NCBI GenBank assembly: GCA_963819645.1
Contig: CAWFWZ010000016.1
Location: forward strand, 1-64,000
DNA from: CAVVDY01 sp963819645
GTDB taxonomy: Bacteria; Acidobacteriota; Terriglobia; Terriglobales; Acidobacteriaceae
Reading direction: 5' to 3'
Length of the DNA stretch: 64,000 nucleotides
Shown: piece by piece, positions 8,660-16,921 of the stretch
Layout: each line of letters begins with the position of its first letter
Position numbering within the stretch: position 1 is the first letter of the stretch
Notes under the pieces: generated by a model
The model's input: only the letters and a program-made list of their open reading frames with translations
What the model was told of the DNA's origin: nothing
Database searches by the model: none
Made by a program: the position numbers and the translations under genes

Positions 8660-8880
8660 GTACAATCACGTAAGAGTGCCCAGTTTCATCCTGTCCGGCG
8701 CGCCATTTTTCCACCACTCCAGAACAAAACTGGGCACTCTCTGCGCCGCCACGTCGGCTTCGGTGATTTCGCCATGGGCTTTCATCCTTCGAAGGCCCGA
8801 CTTGGCGGGTCAATTCATTGTCGATGATCTGTTGTCGCGAGGGGCCCGCTCCAGAGCGGCGTCCAAAATTGACCCCTCGT
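8660..8880. repeat. Probable IS21-type end with inverted and direct repeats
   Basis: GAGTGCCCAGTTT near 8675 is repeated inverted as AAACTGGGCACTC near 8733. Further on, GGGTCAATT and AATTGACCC flank 8806-8875. Such nested short repeats are typical of IS21-family ends, and no transposase of that element remains here. Confidence 0.4.
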
Positions 8881-8917
8881 GAGTGTCCGGACCCCAAACT
8901 TATGAAAGATGCGCGGA

Positions 8918-9036
8918 CTACGCCTTGGCATTTCGGCCAGGCCCGTAGTCATGGATCGGGATCACGCACTCGCGGGCATATTCGACCCAACCCTGCGCCG
9001 CGAGACCCTGTAGGATGGCGATGCGGTCAAGTCCGC
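8918..9036 (-). pseudogene. C-terminal fragment of an unidentified protein
   Basis: An open stretch without a start reads SGLDRIAILQGLAAQGWVEY, then ECVIPIHDYGPGRNAKA and a stop. The composition is natural and it ends cleanly. It may be the tail of a conjugative or mobilisation protein, but I cannot assign it. Confidence 0.3.
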
Positions 9037-9096
9037 TGACGGTGCCGCGCGCGCCCGTCGCGCCGCGCCGCCGTGCTGCGTTTTCCCAGTGGGTTG

Positions 9097-9556
9097 TTAG
9101 TATTGCAGCGTACCCCCGCGCTCTCTGTGCGCACGAGACGTGAAAACACCCACGAGTTCGGCGTCAAAAATGCGCGTCCTGAGACATTGGGATTTAATGA
9201 AGCCGATGGCATGGCCGGCGATCTCCCCGTCGAGCCGGGCGACGAGGTGGAGCCCGTTCGTACTCGTCGCACAGTCGAGGGTTTCTTCTGCAAGTCTGCG
9301 GATATCCTCCCGTCGTTCAGCGAGCCCGAGTGCAGCCATTCCCTCCCTATAGGCTTCGCTTAGCATTCCAAGGCACACCGAACGCTCGTCGATCGTTGCG
9401 TGGCCAATCTGAAGACCCGTCTGCGGAAGCTCCGGAACATTCTCCGTATAGAGCTTGCGGACGCGCGATGCGGAATTCGCGCCGCCCGGCTCGAAGAGCT
9501 CCGCCTCCGCTGGAAACAGGCAGGTTGCAAGACTTTTCCAAGCTCGTCCGCGCGCA
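9097..9556 (-). pseudogene. GNAT-type N-acetyltransferase fragment
   Basis: The frame reads RVRKLYTENVPELPQTGLQI, then LHLVARLDGEIAGHAIGFIK and DAELVGVFTSRAHRERG before a stop. The ARLDGEIAGHA strand followed by VGVFTSRAHRERG fits the acetyl-CoA-binding motif A (R/Q-x-x-G-x-G/A) of GNAT enzymes, but the sequence breaks off immediately after it. The upstream end is fused to an IS1182 relic and no start codon is evident. Confidence 0.45.
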
Positions 9557-9755
9557 GCGCCGTCATTATCGCCGGGTCAAACGGCGGCTGCCCGCGCTCG
9601 CTCGCATACGCGGCTTCGATCTCACCAAGGTCGAGAGGCTCGAGCACAAGCGCCAAAATGAAGCGAGCCAGATGGTCCTCGCCGACAAAGTCCTGAACGC
9701 TCGGCGGCAACAACAGCGGCTGATCGATCGTCCAGGGCCGGAAGGTCTTGCTCAT
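9557..9755 (-). pseudogene. N-terminal fragment of a second IS1182-family transposase
   Basis: Starts MSKTFRPWTIDQPLLLPPSV and continues QDFVGEDHLARFILALVLEP and AAYASERGQPPFDPAIMTAL. This is the textbook N-terminus of IS1182 transposases, cut where LLYAYCxG should follow. The DDE core is absent. Confidence 0.75.
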
Positions 9756-9756
9756 A

Positions 9757-10077
9757 AGCAAACAGAATCCGATTCGAGCAAACGCCGCCACCACAATCCG
9801 CTATTATCCAGACAGGCTCCTAGGTCGAAAGCGAACCATCATGGCTCGCTACGTCTTCGGCGATGAACTCAACCCGGCGAGCGTTGGAAGCGGCGGTTGC
9901 TCGCGATGCGGTGAAGCGCCGCTAAGCGCGCTGCCTTTAGTAGTCGATTCCCACCCCGTCCCACCTTTAAGGTCGGGTCTGGCCGTCTGCGGCGCAAGAA
10001 TGCGCTGATGGTGCACATTCGGACTAACGCACTATTGGCCCTGGCGTTACCAATGGGCGCTGCTTCGGATTGCCGCG
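9757..10077. other. No gene seen upstream of the exonuclease gene
   Basis: About 320 bases. Only shadow frames are present. It may contain the promoter for the exonuclease/recD2 pair; no clear boxes were identified. Confidence 0.3.
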
Positions 10078-10728
10078 ATGTACTTGCCGAACTTCCTCGA
10101 CGGTTTCGACCGGCTCGTCGCCTTCGACGCGGAGACGACGGGCAAGCGTACACCCGACGCCGAGTTTATTCGCAAGCAGCCCTTCGCCTGGAGAGCCCCT
10201 GGGATCATCATCGAAGTCGGTTTCGTCGAAATGTTGCGCGAAGGCGAGGGCTGGCGCAAGGGCGAGTCGTGGAGCTCCAGGGTCAACCCGGATGGTCCAA
10301 TCGATCCCGAGGCCATCAAGATCCACGGGATTCGGCCCGCCGATCTCAAGAACGCTCCACGGTTCCCGACGATCCTACCGAAAGTGAAAGACTTCGTTGG
10401 AGACTCGCCGATCGTGGCCCACGCTTACAAGAACGAGCGAGACTTCCTCGACTATGAGTTCGCCAGGGCCAAGGTGATTCAGTGGGGCGAGAGGGCCTAC
10501 GCTGAGGAGCGGTACATTTGCACGCAGGTCCTGTTCGCGCAGCTTTTCCCTGGGGCCATTAAGTCGCTTACCTCGATGTGCGATCGGCTGGTGCTCGACA
10601 GCAGCGAGAGAGACGACCGGCACGGCGCACTGCTTGACGCCGACATGACTGCCGATGCGCTCATAGTGCTAGAGCGCCAACTCAAGCACGGTCTAAGCGG
10701 TGCGGCGAGATCATGGACCTCGACCTGA
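10078..10728 (+). CDS. DnaQ-like 3'-5' exonuclease (DEDD family)
   Basis: 216 residues with the three exonuclease motifs: Exo I RLVAFDAETTG (residues about 12-22), Exo II IVAHAYKNERDFLDYEFA, and Exo III RHGALLDADMTADAL (H-x4-D). IKIHGIRPADLKNAP is also typical of the epsilon/DnaQ fold. It probably degrades or proofreads 3' ends. The last residues (SGAARSWTST) look out of frame; the alternative frame runs on to overlap recD2. Together they look like a repair pair. It is shorter and more divergent than chromosomal DnaQ and may be an accessory-element enzyme. Confidence 0.8.
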   Translation: MYLPNFLDGFDRLVAFDAETTGKRTPDAEFIRKQPFAWRAPGIIIEVGFVEMLREGEGWRKGESWSSRVNPDGPIDPEAIKIHGIRPADLKNAPRFPTILPKVKDFVGDSPIVAHAYKNERDFLDYEFARAKVIQWGERAYAEERYICTQVLFAQLFPGAIKSLTSMCDRLVLDSSERDDRHGALLDADMTADALIVLERQLKHGLSGAARSWTST

Positions 10729-10850
10729 TAGTGACGGCAGCGTCAGGAAGCGCCGTTCGCCAATGCGGCCCAGACCGGGCCGTAGACCGCCGCGCGGCAT
10801 CCGCGGAGTGGCGCGCGAAGAGAGAACAGGCGATCCTGGCGCCCTCATGA
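10713..10850 (+). CDS. Short frame linking exonuclease and recD2
   Basis: 45 residues, MDLDLIVTAASGSAVRQCGP to WRAKREQAILAPS. Its TGA overlaps the recD2 ATG (ATGA), the usual sign of translational coupling. It is either a separate small gene or, more likely, the real C-terminus of the exonuclease after a frameshift near 10,705. Confidence 0.35.
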   Translation: MDLDLIVTAASGSAVRQCGPDRAVDRRAASAEWRAKREQAILAPS

Positions 10851-13063
10851 AGTCAACGTCGGAATCATCGACTCAAGAAATTCTCTCAGGCCTGGTTGAG
10901 CGGGTCACGTTCCACAACGCCGAGAACGGCTTCTGCGTTCTCCGGGCGAAGGCGCGCGGTCACCGCGACCTGGTGACGATCGTCGGCCATGCCGCCAGCA
11001 TCACGGCTGGCGAGTGGATCACCGCGTCAGGCGAATGGATCAACGATCGCGCCCACGGTCAGCAGTTCAAGGCGAGATTTCTCAAGACCTCGGCTCCCAG
11101 TTCGATCGACGGGATCGAGAAATATCTCGGCTCCGGGATGATCCGAGGCATCGGGCCTGTCTACGCCAAGAAGATGGTCAAGGCCTTCGGGGATAAGGTC
11201 TTCGACGTCATCGAAGCCGAGCCCGATCGCCTTCGCGAGGTGACGGGCATTGGCGCGGTTCGGGCCAAGCGGATCACGGACGCCTGGGCGGAGCAGAAGG
11301 TCGTTCGGGAGATCATGGTCTTCCTGCACAGCCACGGGGTCGGCACCGCCCGGGCGGTTCGCATCTTCAAGACCTATGGGGCTGACGCTGTCCAGGTGAT
11401 GAGTGAGAACCCCTATCGGCTTGCCCGGGATATTCGAGGCATCGGTTTTAAGACCGCCGACTCGATCGCAATGAAACTCGGCGTCGAAAAGACCGCGATG
11501 ATCCGGTTGCGGGCCGGGATCTCTTACGCGTTAACCGAGGCGATGGACGAAGGTCATTGCGGGTTGCCAACAGATCAATTGATCCCGCTCGCTGAGGAAT
11601 TGCTGGAAGCGACGAAGGAGTTGATTCTGACGGCCCTCGAGCTCGAACGATCCCAGGGCGCCGTAATCGCCGACCTCGTCGGCGATACCGCCTGCACGTT
11701 CCTGGCAGGCCTCTACAGGGCGGAGCAGGCGATCGCCGAGCGGCTGATCCGCATTGTGAACGGCAGGCTGCCATGGGCATGGATCGACGAAGCCAAGGCC
11801 ATTCCCTGGGTCGAGAATCGCAGCGGCCTGCAGCTTGCCGACAGTCAGAGGGCGGCGATCCGCCTGGCGCTGAAGGTTAAGGCGCTCGTGATCACCGGCG
11901 GGCCAGGCGTCGGCAAGACGACGATCGTCAATTCGATCCTTAAGATTCTCGCGGCCAAAGGCGTGCGACTATTGCTCTGCGCCCCCACCGGCCGCGCAGC
12001 CAAACGCATGACCGAAGCGACGGGCGTTGAGGCGAAGACGATCCACCGCCTGTTGGAGGTCGATCCCAAGGGCGGCGGGTTCAAACGCAACGGCGACAAT
12101 CCCCTCGAGTGCGATCTACTTGTGGTCGACGAGGCGTCGATGGTCGATGTCATGCTGATGCAGGCGCTCATGAAAGCGACGCCAGACAACGCAGCGCTGC
12201 TCATCGTCGGCGATATCGACCAACTGCCTTCCGTCGGACCCGGGCAGGTGCTGGCCGACATCATTGGCTCCGGCGCCGTGCCCGTCGTGCGCCTCACTGA
12301 AGTGTTTCGACAGGCCGCGGCGAGCCGGATCATCATCAACGCCCACCGCATCAATCAGGGCGCGATGCCCGATCTGAGCGCGCCTGCCAGAGACAGCGAC
12401 TTCTATTTCGTTCCCGCCGAGGATCCCGAGACCGCCGTTCAGCGCATCTTGGAGTTGGTGAAGATCCGCATTCCCAAGCGCTTTGGCTTGAACCCGATCC
12501 GCGACATCCAGGTGCTCTGCCCGATGAACCGTGGCGGAGTTGGCGCGCGTTCGCTCAACATTGAACTGCAGACGGCCTTGAACCCCGCCGGCGAGCGCAA
12601 AGTCGAGCGTTTCGGCTGGACCTTCGCCCCAGGCGACAAGGTCATGCAGATCGAGAATGACTACGACAAGGAGGTCTACAACGGGGACATCGGCTACATC
12701 GACGACGTCGATCCCGATGCGGGCGAACTCAAGGCGAGCTTCGACGGGCGCGCGGTGACCTACGGCTTCGGCGAACTCGACACGCTGGTCCCCGCCTACG
12801 CCGCCACCATCCACAAGAGTCAGGGCTCCGAATATCCCGCCGTCATCATCCCTGTCCTCACCCAGCACTACCCGATGCTGCAGCGAAATCTGATCTACAC
12901 CGGCGTCACGCGTGGCAAGAGGCTCGTGGTTCTCGTCGGCCAGAAGAAGGCCATCGCGATCGCAGTTCGCAATGTTTCGGGCCGGCGACGCTGGTCGAAG
13001 CTCGACGAATGGCTTCGGATCGGCGCGCTCTCCCGCTCGTCGCATTCGTCGAAGGTTGACTAA
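10847..13063 (+). CDS. recD2: RecD2-type superfamily 1B DNA helicase
   Basis: 738 residues from the ATG at 10847, where ATGA overlaps the preceding frame. The N-terminal OB-like domain (EILSGLVERVTFHNAENGFC) is followed by tandem helix-hairpin-helix segments (GIGPVYAKKMVKAFG, VTGIGAVRAKRITDAW, DIRGIGFKTADSIA). The helicase core has Walker A ITGGPGVGKTTI (about residue 350), LLVVDEASMVD, VGDIDQLPSVGPGQVLADII, and the C-terminal YAATIHKSQGSEYPAVIIPV with LIYTGVTRGKRLVVLVG. Length and order match RecD2/YrrC, a 5'-3' helicase acting in repair outside RecBCD. It is intact, unlike most genes here. Confidence 0.95.
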   Translation: MKSTSESSTQEILSGLVERVTFHNAENGFCVLRAKARGHRDLVTIVGHAASITAGEWITASGEWINDRAHGQQFKARFLKTSAPSSIDGIEKYLGSGMIRGIGPVYAKKMVKAFGDKVFDVIEAEPDRLREVTGIGAVRAKRITDAWAEQKVVREIMVFLHSHGVGTARAVRIFKTYGADAVQVMSENPYRLARDIRGIGFKTADSIAMKLGVEKTAMIRLRAGISYALTEAMDEGHCGLPTDQLIPLAEELLEATKELILTALELERSQGAVIADLVGDTACTFLAGLYRAEQAIAERLIRIVNGRLPWAWIDEAKAIPWVENRSGLQLADSQRAAIRLALKVKALVITGGPGVGKTTIVNSILKILAAKGVRLLLCAPTGRAAKRMTEATGVEAKTIHRLLEVDPKGGGFKRNGDNPLECDLLVVDEASMVDVMLMQALMKATPDNAALLIVGDIDQLPSVGPGQVLADIIGSGAVPVVRLTEVFRQAAASRIIINAHRINQGAMPDLSAPARDSDFYFVPAEDPETAVQRILELVKIRIPKRFGLNPIRDIQVLCPMNRGGVGARSLNIELQTALNPAGERKVERFGWTFAPGDKVMQIENDYDKEVYNGDIGYIDDVDPDAGELKASFDGRAVTYGFGELDTLVPAYAATIHKSQGSEYPAVIIPVLTQHYPMLQRNLIYTGVTRGKRLVVLVGQKKAIAIAVRNVSGRRRWSKLDEWLRIGALSRSSHSSKVD

Positions 13064-13346
13064 GACGCCGTGAAACACACCCTTCCTTCAACCGCGAGAA
13101 GTTCGTCGCCTGCTTGGCGCTACGCCGCCTTTGCTTGCGACGAGCCGGCCTCTCCGTGGCCCTGAGATACAGGTCGAGCGGCGACTCCTGTTCGTCGCGC
13201 TCGTCCTTGTCCTGCTTGCGCAGGCGCAAGATCTCCCTGGGGACTTTCACGTCGAAGCCTTCTCCCTTGACGCCCTTGTCGCGTTCCCGACCATCGCCGC
13301 GCTCGTTGGACACAAAGGGCGGTCGATCACGTCGGGATATGTCCAT
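12906..13346 (-). CDS. Charged protein of unknown function, tail antisense to recD2
   Basis: Starts MDISRRDRPPFVSNERGDGR and continues DVKVPREILRLRKQDKDERD and ESPLDLYLRATERPARRKQR. The first 94 residues lie in otherwise empty DNA and look natural. The remainder overlaps the 3' end of recD2 on the other strand, so either the real stop is earlier (frameshift) or the frame is fortuitous. No family recognised. Confidence 0.3.
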   Translation of the reverse strand: MDISRRDRPPFVSNERGDGRERDKGVKGEGFDVKVPREILRLRKQDKDERDEQESPLDLYLRATERPARRKQRRRSAKQATNFSRLKEGCVSRRLSQPSTNATSGRARRSEAIRRASTSVAGPKHCELRSRWPSSGRREPRASCHA

Positions 13347-13405
13347 AGCGCTGACGCCGTGCTGCTAAGGAGGCGGTCCGCGAAGCGTCGCATAAGCGCG
13401 AGATC

Positions 13406-13456
13406 GTGAGAATGTGAGAAAGCTGGTTCTCACTTTCTCACGTTCTCACCTTCTCA
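13406..13456. repeat. TTCTCAC repeat cluster with 17-bp inverted repeat
   Basis: GTGAGAATGTGAGAAAG (13406-13422) is mirrored by CTTTCTCACGTTCTCAC (13433-13449) with one mismatch. The heptamer TTCTCAC or its complement occurs six times within 50 bases. This could be a protein-binding array (iteron or partition site) or a strong hairpin. No gene directly overlaps it. Confidence 0.6.
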
Positions 13457-13733
13457 CCATGTCATGGGGCGAAGGGACACGCATTGGCCCATTGTCTGTC
13501 GAGAAGCTGAAGCGGTCAGCGGCGCGCAGGCCCTCTCGCCGGGCGGCGGGAACGCTCGACCTTCCGCCACCGTCGGGCGCGTTGTCTTGCCGCGCGTATC
13601 CGCGATTCAGCGCTCAGCCCCCGTCTGTCGTGGCGGTTGGACGCTTCTGCCGGTCAGAGATGTCCGCCTGTATTACGTTGGAGGTATCGGTTGTCGACCC
13701 GCAGTTCTGCAAAACGACTTCACACTCACCATC

Positions 13734-13885
13734 CAGTAACGCCGGTAACTTATTTGATAGCTCTGGCAAGGTCTTGATCGTATGGGTGGCTGGTTGGCGA
13801 CGAATTCTTGACGCCTTCGAATTGCGAGACCGATAAATTCAGAAAATACTATGCAGAAGGTGCAGCTGACCAGGGTTTGCACTGG
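13734..13885 (+). repeat. Dispersed repeat, full copy B
   Basis: Begins AGTAACGCCGGTAACTTATT and includes AGCTCTGGCAAG, TCTTGATCGT, CGCCTTCGAATTGCGAGACC and TTCAGAAAATACTATGCAG, ending in the CAGCTGACCAGGGTTT tail. Its first part matches the copy at 17.74 kb and its second part the copy at 8.32 kb. Confidence 0.65.
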
Positions 13886-14294
13886 GATTTGGTGATGGGA
13901 CCAGGGCTGGGGTTAAGGCTGACCGGTTTTCATTTGGATTCGAGTTACGTTTGAAGGCGTTTCAACTGAAGCGCGTCTACTGGATCGACCCGAGATAACG
14001 TGTTTGCGCGCGCATGTAGTGCTCCGGATGGCTGCTGGAATGAAGTCTCGAGCCGAAGTGTCGTGGAGCAAGGGGGTGCTCAGGCATCTTTGGGTTGATG
14101 GTGCAGATGGGTCGCCCGAAGTCTTCCTCTGCACTGATCCCCGACGAGCCCAGTGAAACGGGCAACTGTTAATCAATCGCGTTCGACGTCGACGAGCCTG
14201 GCCGCACGTTTCGTCCACCAGCAAAATCTCGATGGACGGGACGTTGTGCCCTTGCCGTCGCGCGCCGTGACTCAAGAAATGAAAGGTCCAACCC
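13886..14294. other. No confident gene
   Basis: A 38-codon plus-strand frame starting near 14040 (MKSRAEVSWSKGVLRHLWVD) may be a gene fragment. Nothing else is convincing. Confidence 0.25.
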
Positions 14295-14591
14295 ATGCTC
14301 TCTAAGAAACCAGGTAGCCTTACGCCAGGGCAAAAGGGCAAAAGGACGCGTCTCGAAAACAAGCGAGCGGCCCGTTACAAACGGATGGGAGGTCAAGGCG
14401 AGCCTCCTCTCCTCCGCTGGGGAAGCCTTTTTGATTCCGACGTCAAGGAGGCGGACGACGGGATGATCGTTGTCAAGAGCGCGGCCGACTGCGACGTCGC
14501 GGGCAAGCCGAGGAAGAAAAAGTTGCTCTTGCGCAAGCGGGGCTTTCGCCTTGACAGCAGGGACAAGGGAACTGCGTCCCAGTCTGACTGA
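14295..14591 (+). CDS. Small basic protein of unknown function
   Basis: 98 residues, MLSKKPGSLTPGQKGKRTRL to RKRGFRLDSRDKGTASQSD, very rich in Lys and Arg with a short acidic centre (DVKEADDGMIVVKSAAD). No signal peptide or membrane segment. Could bind nucleic acid. Not recognised; it is the longest frame with natural composition in this interval. Confidence 0.4.
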   Translation: MLSKKPGSLTPGQKGKRTRLENKRAARYKRMGGQGEPPLLRWGSLFDSDVKEADDGMIVVKSAADCDVAGKPRKKKLLLRKRGFRLDSRDKGTASQSD

Positions 14592-14900
14592 TCGTCACCA
14601 CGAAACCGTGGACAGCGGGATCATCCCGACGTTGGCAATGAACGGCTGCGAGGAAGGTGGTCTCCCCGCCGCCGCAGGATGAATAGGGTAAAAGTCCTAG
14701 TCCACACTATCAGCGGTTTTCCCGGCAAAGACGCGCGTGCTTCCGCTATCACCTTGAGACGGCGCGGACGGCAGGTCTGGGCAGGGCATCTGCCTTCCAG
14801 CACCGCGCGGGAACGGCAAAGGTTCGCCCGAAGCTGACGTCGACCGAAAACCCCGCCAGAACGTCGCGATGCGTGGAAAGCCGGCTTTCAATGCGCGACT
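14592..14900. other. No gene seen
   Basis: About 300 bases containing only short shadow frames on both strands. Confidence 0.3.
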
Positions 14901-14901
14901 A

Positions 14902-15090
14902 AGCCGCAGCCTTCATGCTGGCCGTTCCCTTGGCCCGGGCGGCGGTGATCTGCGGTGCCGAGGCGTATCCCTTTGGCCCTGAGGCGGCGAGCCCGGCCTT
15001 CGTCCGCTGTGAGATCATGGCCCGCTGTTTTTCGCTGAGCGCGGCGTAAAAGGTGCATGAATGAACGGATCGAACTTATAAGGAATGTCG
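14902..15090 (-). pseudogene. Serine recombinase (resolvase/invertase) fragment
   Basis: The frame reads FYAALSEKQRAMISQRTKAG, then LAASGPKGYASAPQITAARA and KGTASMKAAA before a stop. This matches the end of the catalytic domain and the start of the linker of serine recombinases (consensus HLYAALAEKERxLISERTKAAL). Just upstream, DPFI in another frame corresponds to the preceding DPFM residues. The catalytic N-terminus and the DNA-binding C-terminus are missing. Confidence 0.55.
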
Positions 15091-15226
15091 GGACGAGCGG
15101 CCAGGTGGGAGCGAAGCGACGCGGCGATCCCTTCCCGACAGTCCCGGAGAGCGATCGTGCGACCGCGCCGCCCGTTCCTAAGTGCGCGGGCTAAGTCAAA
15201 TGTCCGCGCGCGGGCGAGCTCAGGTC

Positions 15227-15664
15227 TCAGCCGCTTTTGGCCTTGTAGAGTTCGTGGCAGCCGCCGCAATTCTCGAAGACCGTCGGGGCGAATTTCTTGA
15301 ACGTCGCCTCATCGACAACTCCCGCCTGGGCGGCCTCGACATCCTTTTTGAATTTGGCGAACCGGGCGTCGAAGTCCGCCTTGTTTTGCCAGATCGCCGG
15401 CAGCGCCGCGGTGCCGCCGCCGGTCTTGCTGTTGTCGGGGAACAAAGCCGCCGTTTTCGTCGCCCCTTCGTCGAGAGTCTTCAGCGATTCCTTCACCGCG
15501 GCGAGATCGAAAGGGGCTTTCCCTTTCGACATGTCGAACAGTTTCTTCGCGGCTTCGCCGTCGTGTTTCATCAGCGCCCGTCGTTCGGCGATCGGATCGG
15601 TATCGGCCAATACGGCGCCGACGCCGCAAGCCAATGCTATCGCCACAATCACTGAGCGTTTCAT
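15227..15664 (-). CDS. Periplasmic cytochrome c', class II c-type cytochrome
   Basis: 145 residues. A signal peptide MKRSVIVAIALACGVGAVLA precedes a four-helix-bundle domain. The haem motif ENCGGCHELYKAKSG sits at the extreme C-terminus, the class II arrangement (C-x-x-C-H near the end), with CH supplying the axial His. RRALMKHDGEAAKKLFDMSK near the N-terminus contains the usual first helix. A GGGGAGAGG ribosome site lies just before the ATG. It would act in the periplasm in electron transfer or NO binding. Stand-alone gene; no adjacent electron-transfer partner. Confidence 0.88.
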   Translation of the reverse strand: MKRSVIVAIALACGVGAVLADTDPIAERRALMKHDGEAAKKLFDMSKGKAPFDLAAVKESLKTLDEGATKTAALFPDNSKTGGGTAALPAIWQNKADFDARFAKFKKDVEAAQAGVVDEATFKKFAPTVFENCGGCHELYKAKSG

Positions 15665-15840
15665 GAGCCTCTCCCCACATACACCGCGCTAAACACGGAC
15701 GGGCCCGCGTTTATTCTCATAAGACAGCAACAAACGGGCAGGATCGCGGCGCGGTCGAGGCTCCACGGGCCGCCCGCCCGCGCGCAATGGATCATCGCCA
15801 TTGTCGAGGAGGCCGCGGAGGCGGAGCCTTACCTCCAGTC

Positions 15841-16253
15841 TCGTTGCGGGGGCCACTGACAGACGTGATCCAATGGTCCTCGTGGCTGCCGGGATTTCCG
15901 GCCGACAGCGCGCAGATGGCGACGCTCTACGGCAGCGTGGACAAGCCGGGTCCTTATGTCGTTCTCATGAAGTGGTATCCGGGCTTCATGAGCGCGCCGC
16001 ACACCTACGCTACCGATCGCCTCTCCGTCGTCGTCTCGGGCGTCTGGTGGTCAACAGCGGCGCCGACTTCGATCCAGCAAACACAGTGCGTGTTCCAGCG
16101 GGGTCGTTCATCAGACGCGTCGCACGGACGCCGCACTACGATGGCGTCATAGCCGGTGGCAAGGAGCCCGCCGTCATTGCGCTGTTCGGCACTGGCCCGG
16201 TCGACTTCCAATTGGTCGACGCGAACCGGCCGGCTTGGTGCAGGGTGTCTTGA
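15841..16253 (+). pseudogene. Cupin-domain protein, 5'-truncated and frameshifted
   Basis: The first frame gives IQWSSWLPGFPADSAQMATL, PGPYVVLMKWYPGFMSAPHT and LSVVVSGVWW. Near 16049 it shifts to VNSGADFDPANTVRVPAGSF and IALFGTGPVDFQLVDANRP. This is the DUF4437/ChrR-like cupin fold found in secreted proteins, where a PxHxHxxDExxxVxSG metal motif is expected. Here APHTYATDRLSVVVSG keeps only part of it (Tyr in place of the second His). The signal peptide and first strands are missing upstream, so the gene is probably dead as well as frameshifted. Confidence 0.55.
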
Positions 16254-16474
16254 AAGAGGCGCCTGACGCAAGGCTCGCCTGCTGGCGCACTTTAATGATC
16301 GGCCAAATCCGCAAACCGCGCGCCGCATGGTTGTGAGATGTCCCGCCATGAGAACGGCGGGCAGGGCAGCGTCCGAGCCGAACCGCGCCGTCACCGTCTC
16401 GGCGATAGCTGCGAGCGCGGCAATCCTTTTCCCCGCACAAAGACCGGGTTAGTTGTGGTGTATCTCGCCCAAGC
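16254..16474. other. No gene seen
   Basis: About 220 bases of noncoding appearance between the cupin remnant and a small membrane ORF. Confidence 0.3.
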
Positions 16475-16600
16475 TCAAGAGTAGCGCGCAACCAGCGCGA
16501 CCACTAGGAGGACGAGCAATGAGGCGACCACTACCGCTAACCTGACCGTCGTCCGCCATTGGCGCTCGTCCTTCTGTGTCTGGCGCGTTGGTCGCTTCAT
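16475..16600 (-). CDS. Small single-pass membrane protein (41 aa)
   Basis: MKRPTRQTQKDERQWRTTVR followed by a clean transmembrane helix LAVVVASLLVLLVVALVARY and stop. A basic, charged N-terminus and one helix suggest an inner-membrane microprotein. It is third after the ligase and the Cys-rich protein on the same strand, about 90 bases downstream. No family known to me. Confidence 0.45.
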   Translation of the reverse strand: MKRPTRQTQKDERQWRTTVRLAVVVASLLVLLVVALVARYS

Positions 16601-16690
16601 TCTTCATTGCTCGGGGTAAGGTCCTGCCCAACCGTCTGTCCACGGCGGCTAAAATGCCGCGAAGGCCGAGGCGCTCCTCGTCCAACTGGA

Positions 16691-16918
16691 CTATAAGGCC
16701 AGCCTTTCGAATACCGCCCTGCACCGATCGTGGATACTGGCCGAGCGCGCCTTCGGGCAATTGGCGAGCGTCTGCAGCAGGTCGGTCATCTTGGCATCGC
16801 CGTGCCGTTCCATGAGGCGCGCCACATTGTAGGTTTCGTGACGGCCGCACGGCTCGCAGACGATCGACAGCGTCGGTCCGAGAACGTCGGACAGGATGAA
16901 CGCGCCGTCGCGAGGCAT
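16691..16918 (-). CDS. Conserved small Cys-pair protein downstream of DNA ligase
   Basis: 75 residues: MPRDGAFILSDVLGPTLSIV, then CEPCGRHETYNVARLMERHG and LLQTLANCPKARSASIHDRC. C-x2-C plus two later cysteines suggest zinc binding. The ATG lies three bases after the ligase stop, with AGAGG inside the last ligase codons as the ribosome site, so the two are co-translated. I recall similar short proteins in Rhizobiales, but no function is established. Confidence 0.6.
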   Translation of the reverse strand: MPRDGAFILSDVLGPTLSIVCEPCGRHETYNVARLMERHGDAKMTDLLQTLANCPKARSASIHDRCRAVFERLAL

Positions 16919-16921
16919 GGG

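Noticed and set aside
12116..13078. 320-residue minus-strand frame over recD2
   Set aside because: Antisense shadow; recD2 has all helicase motifs.
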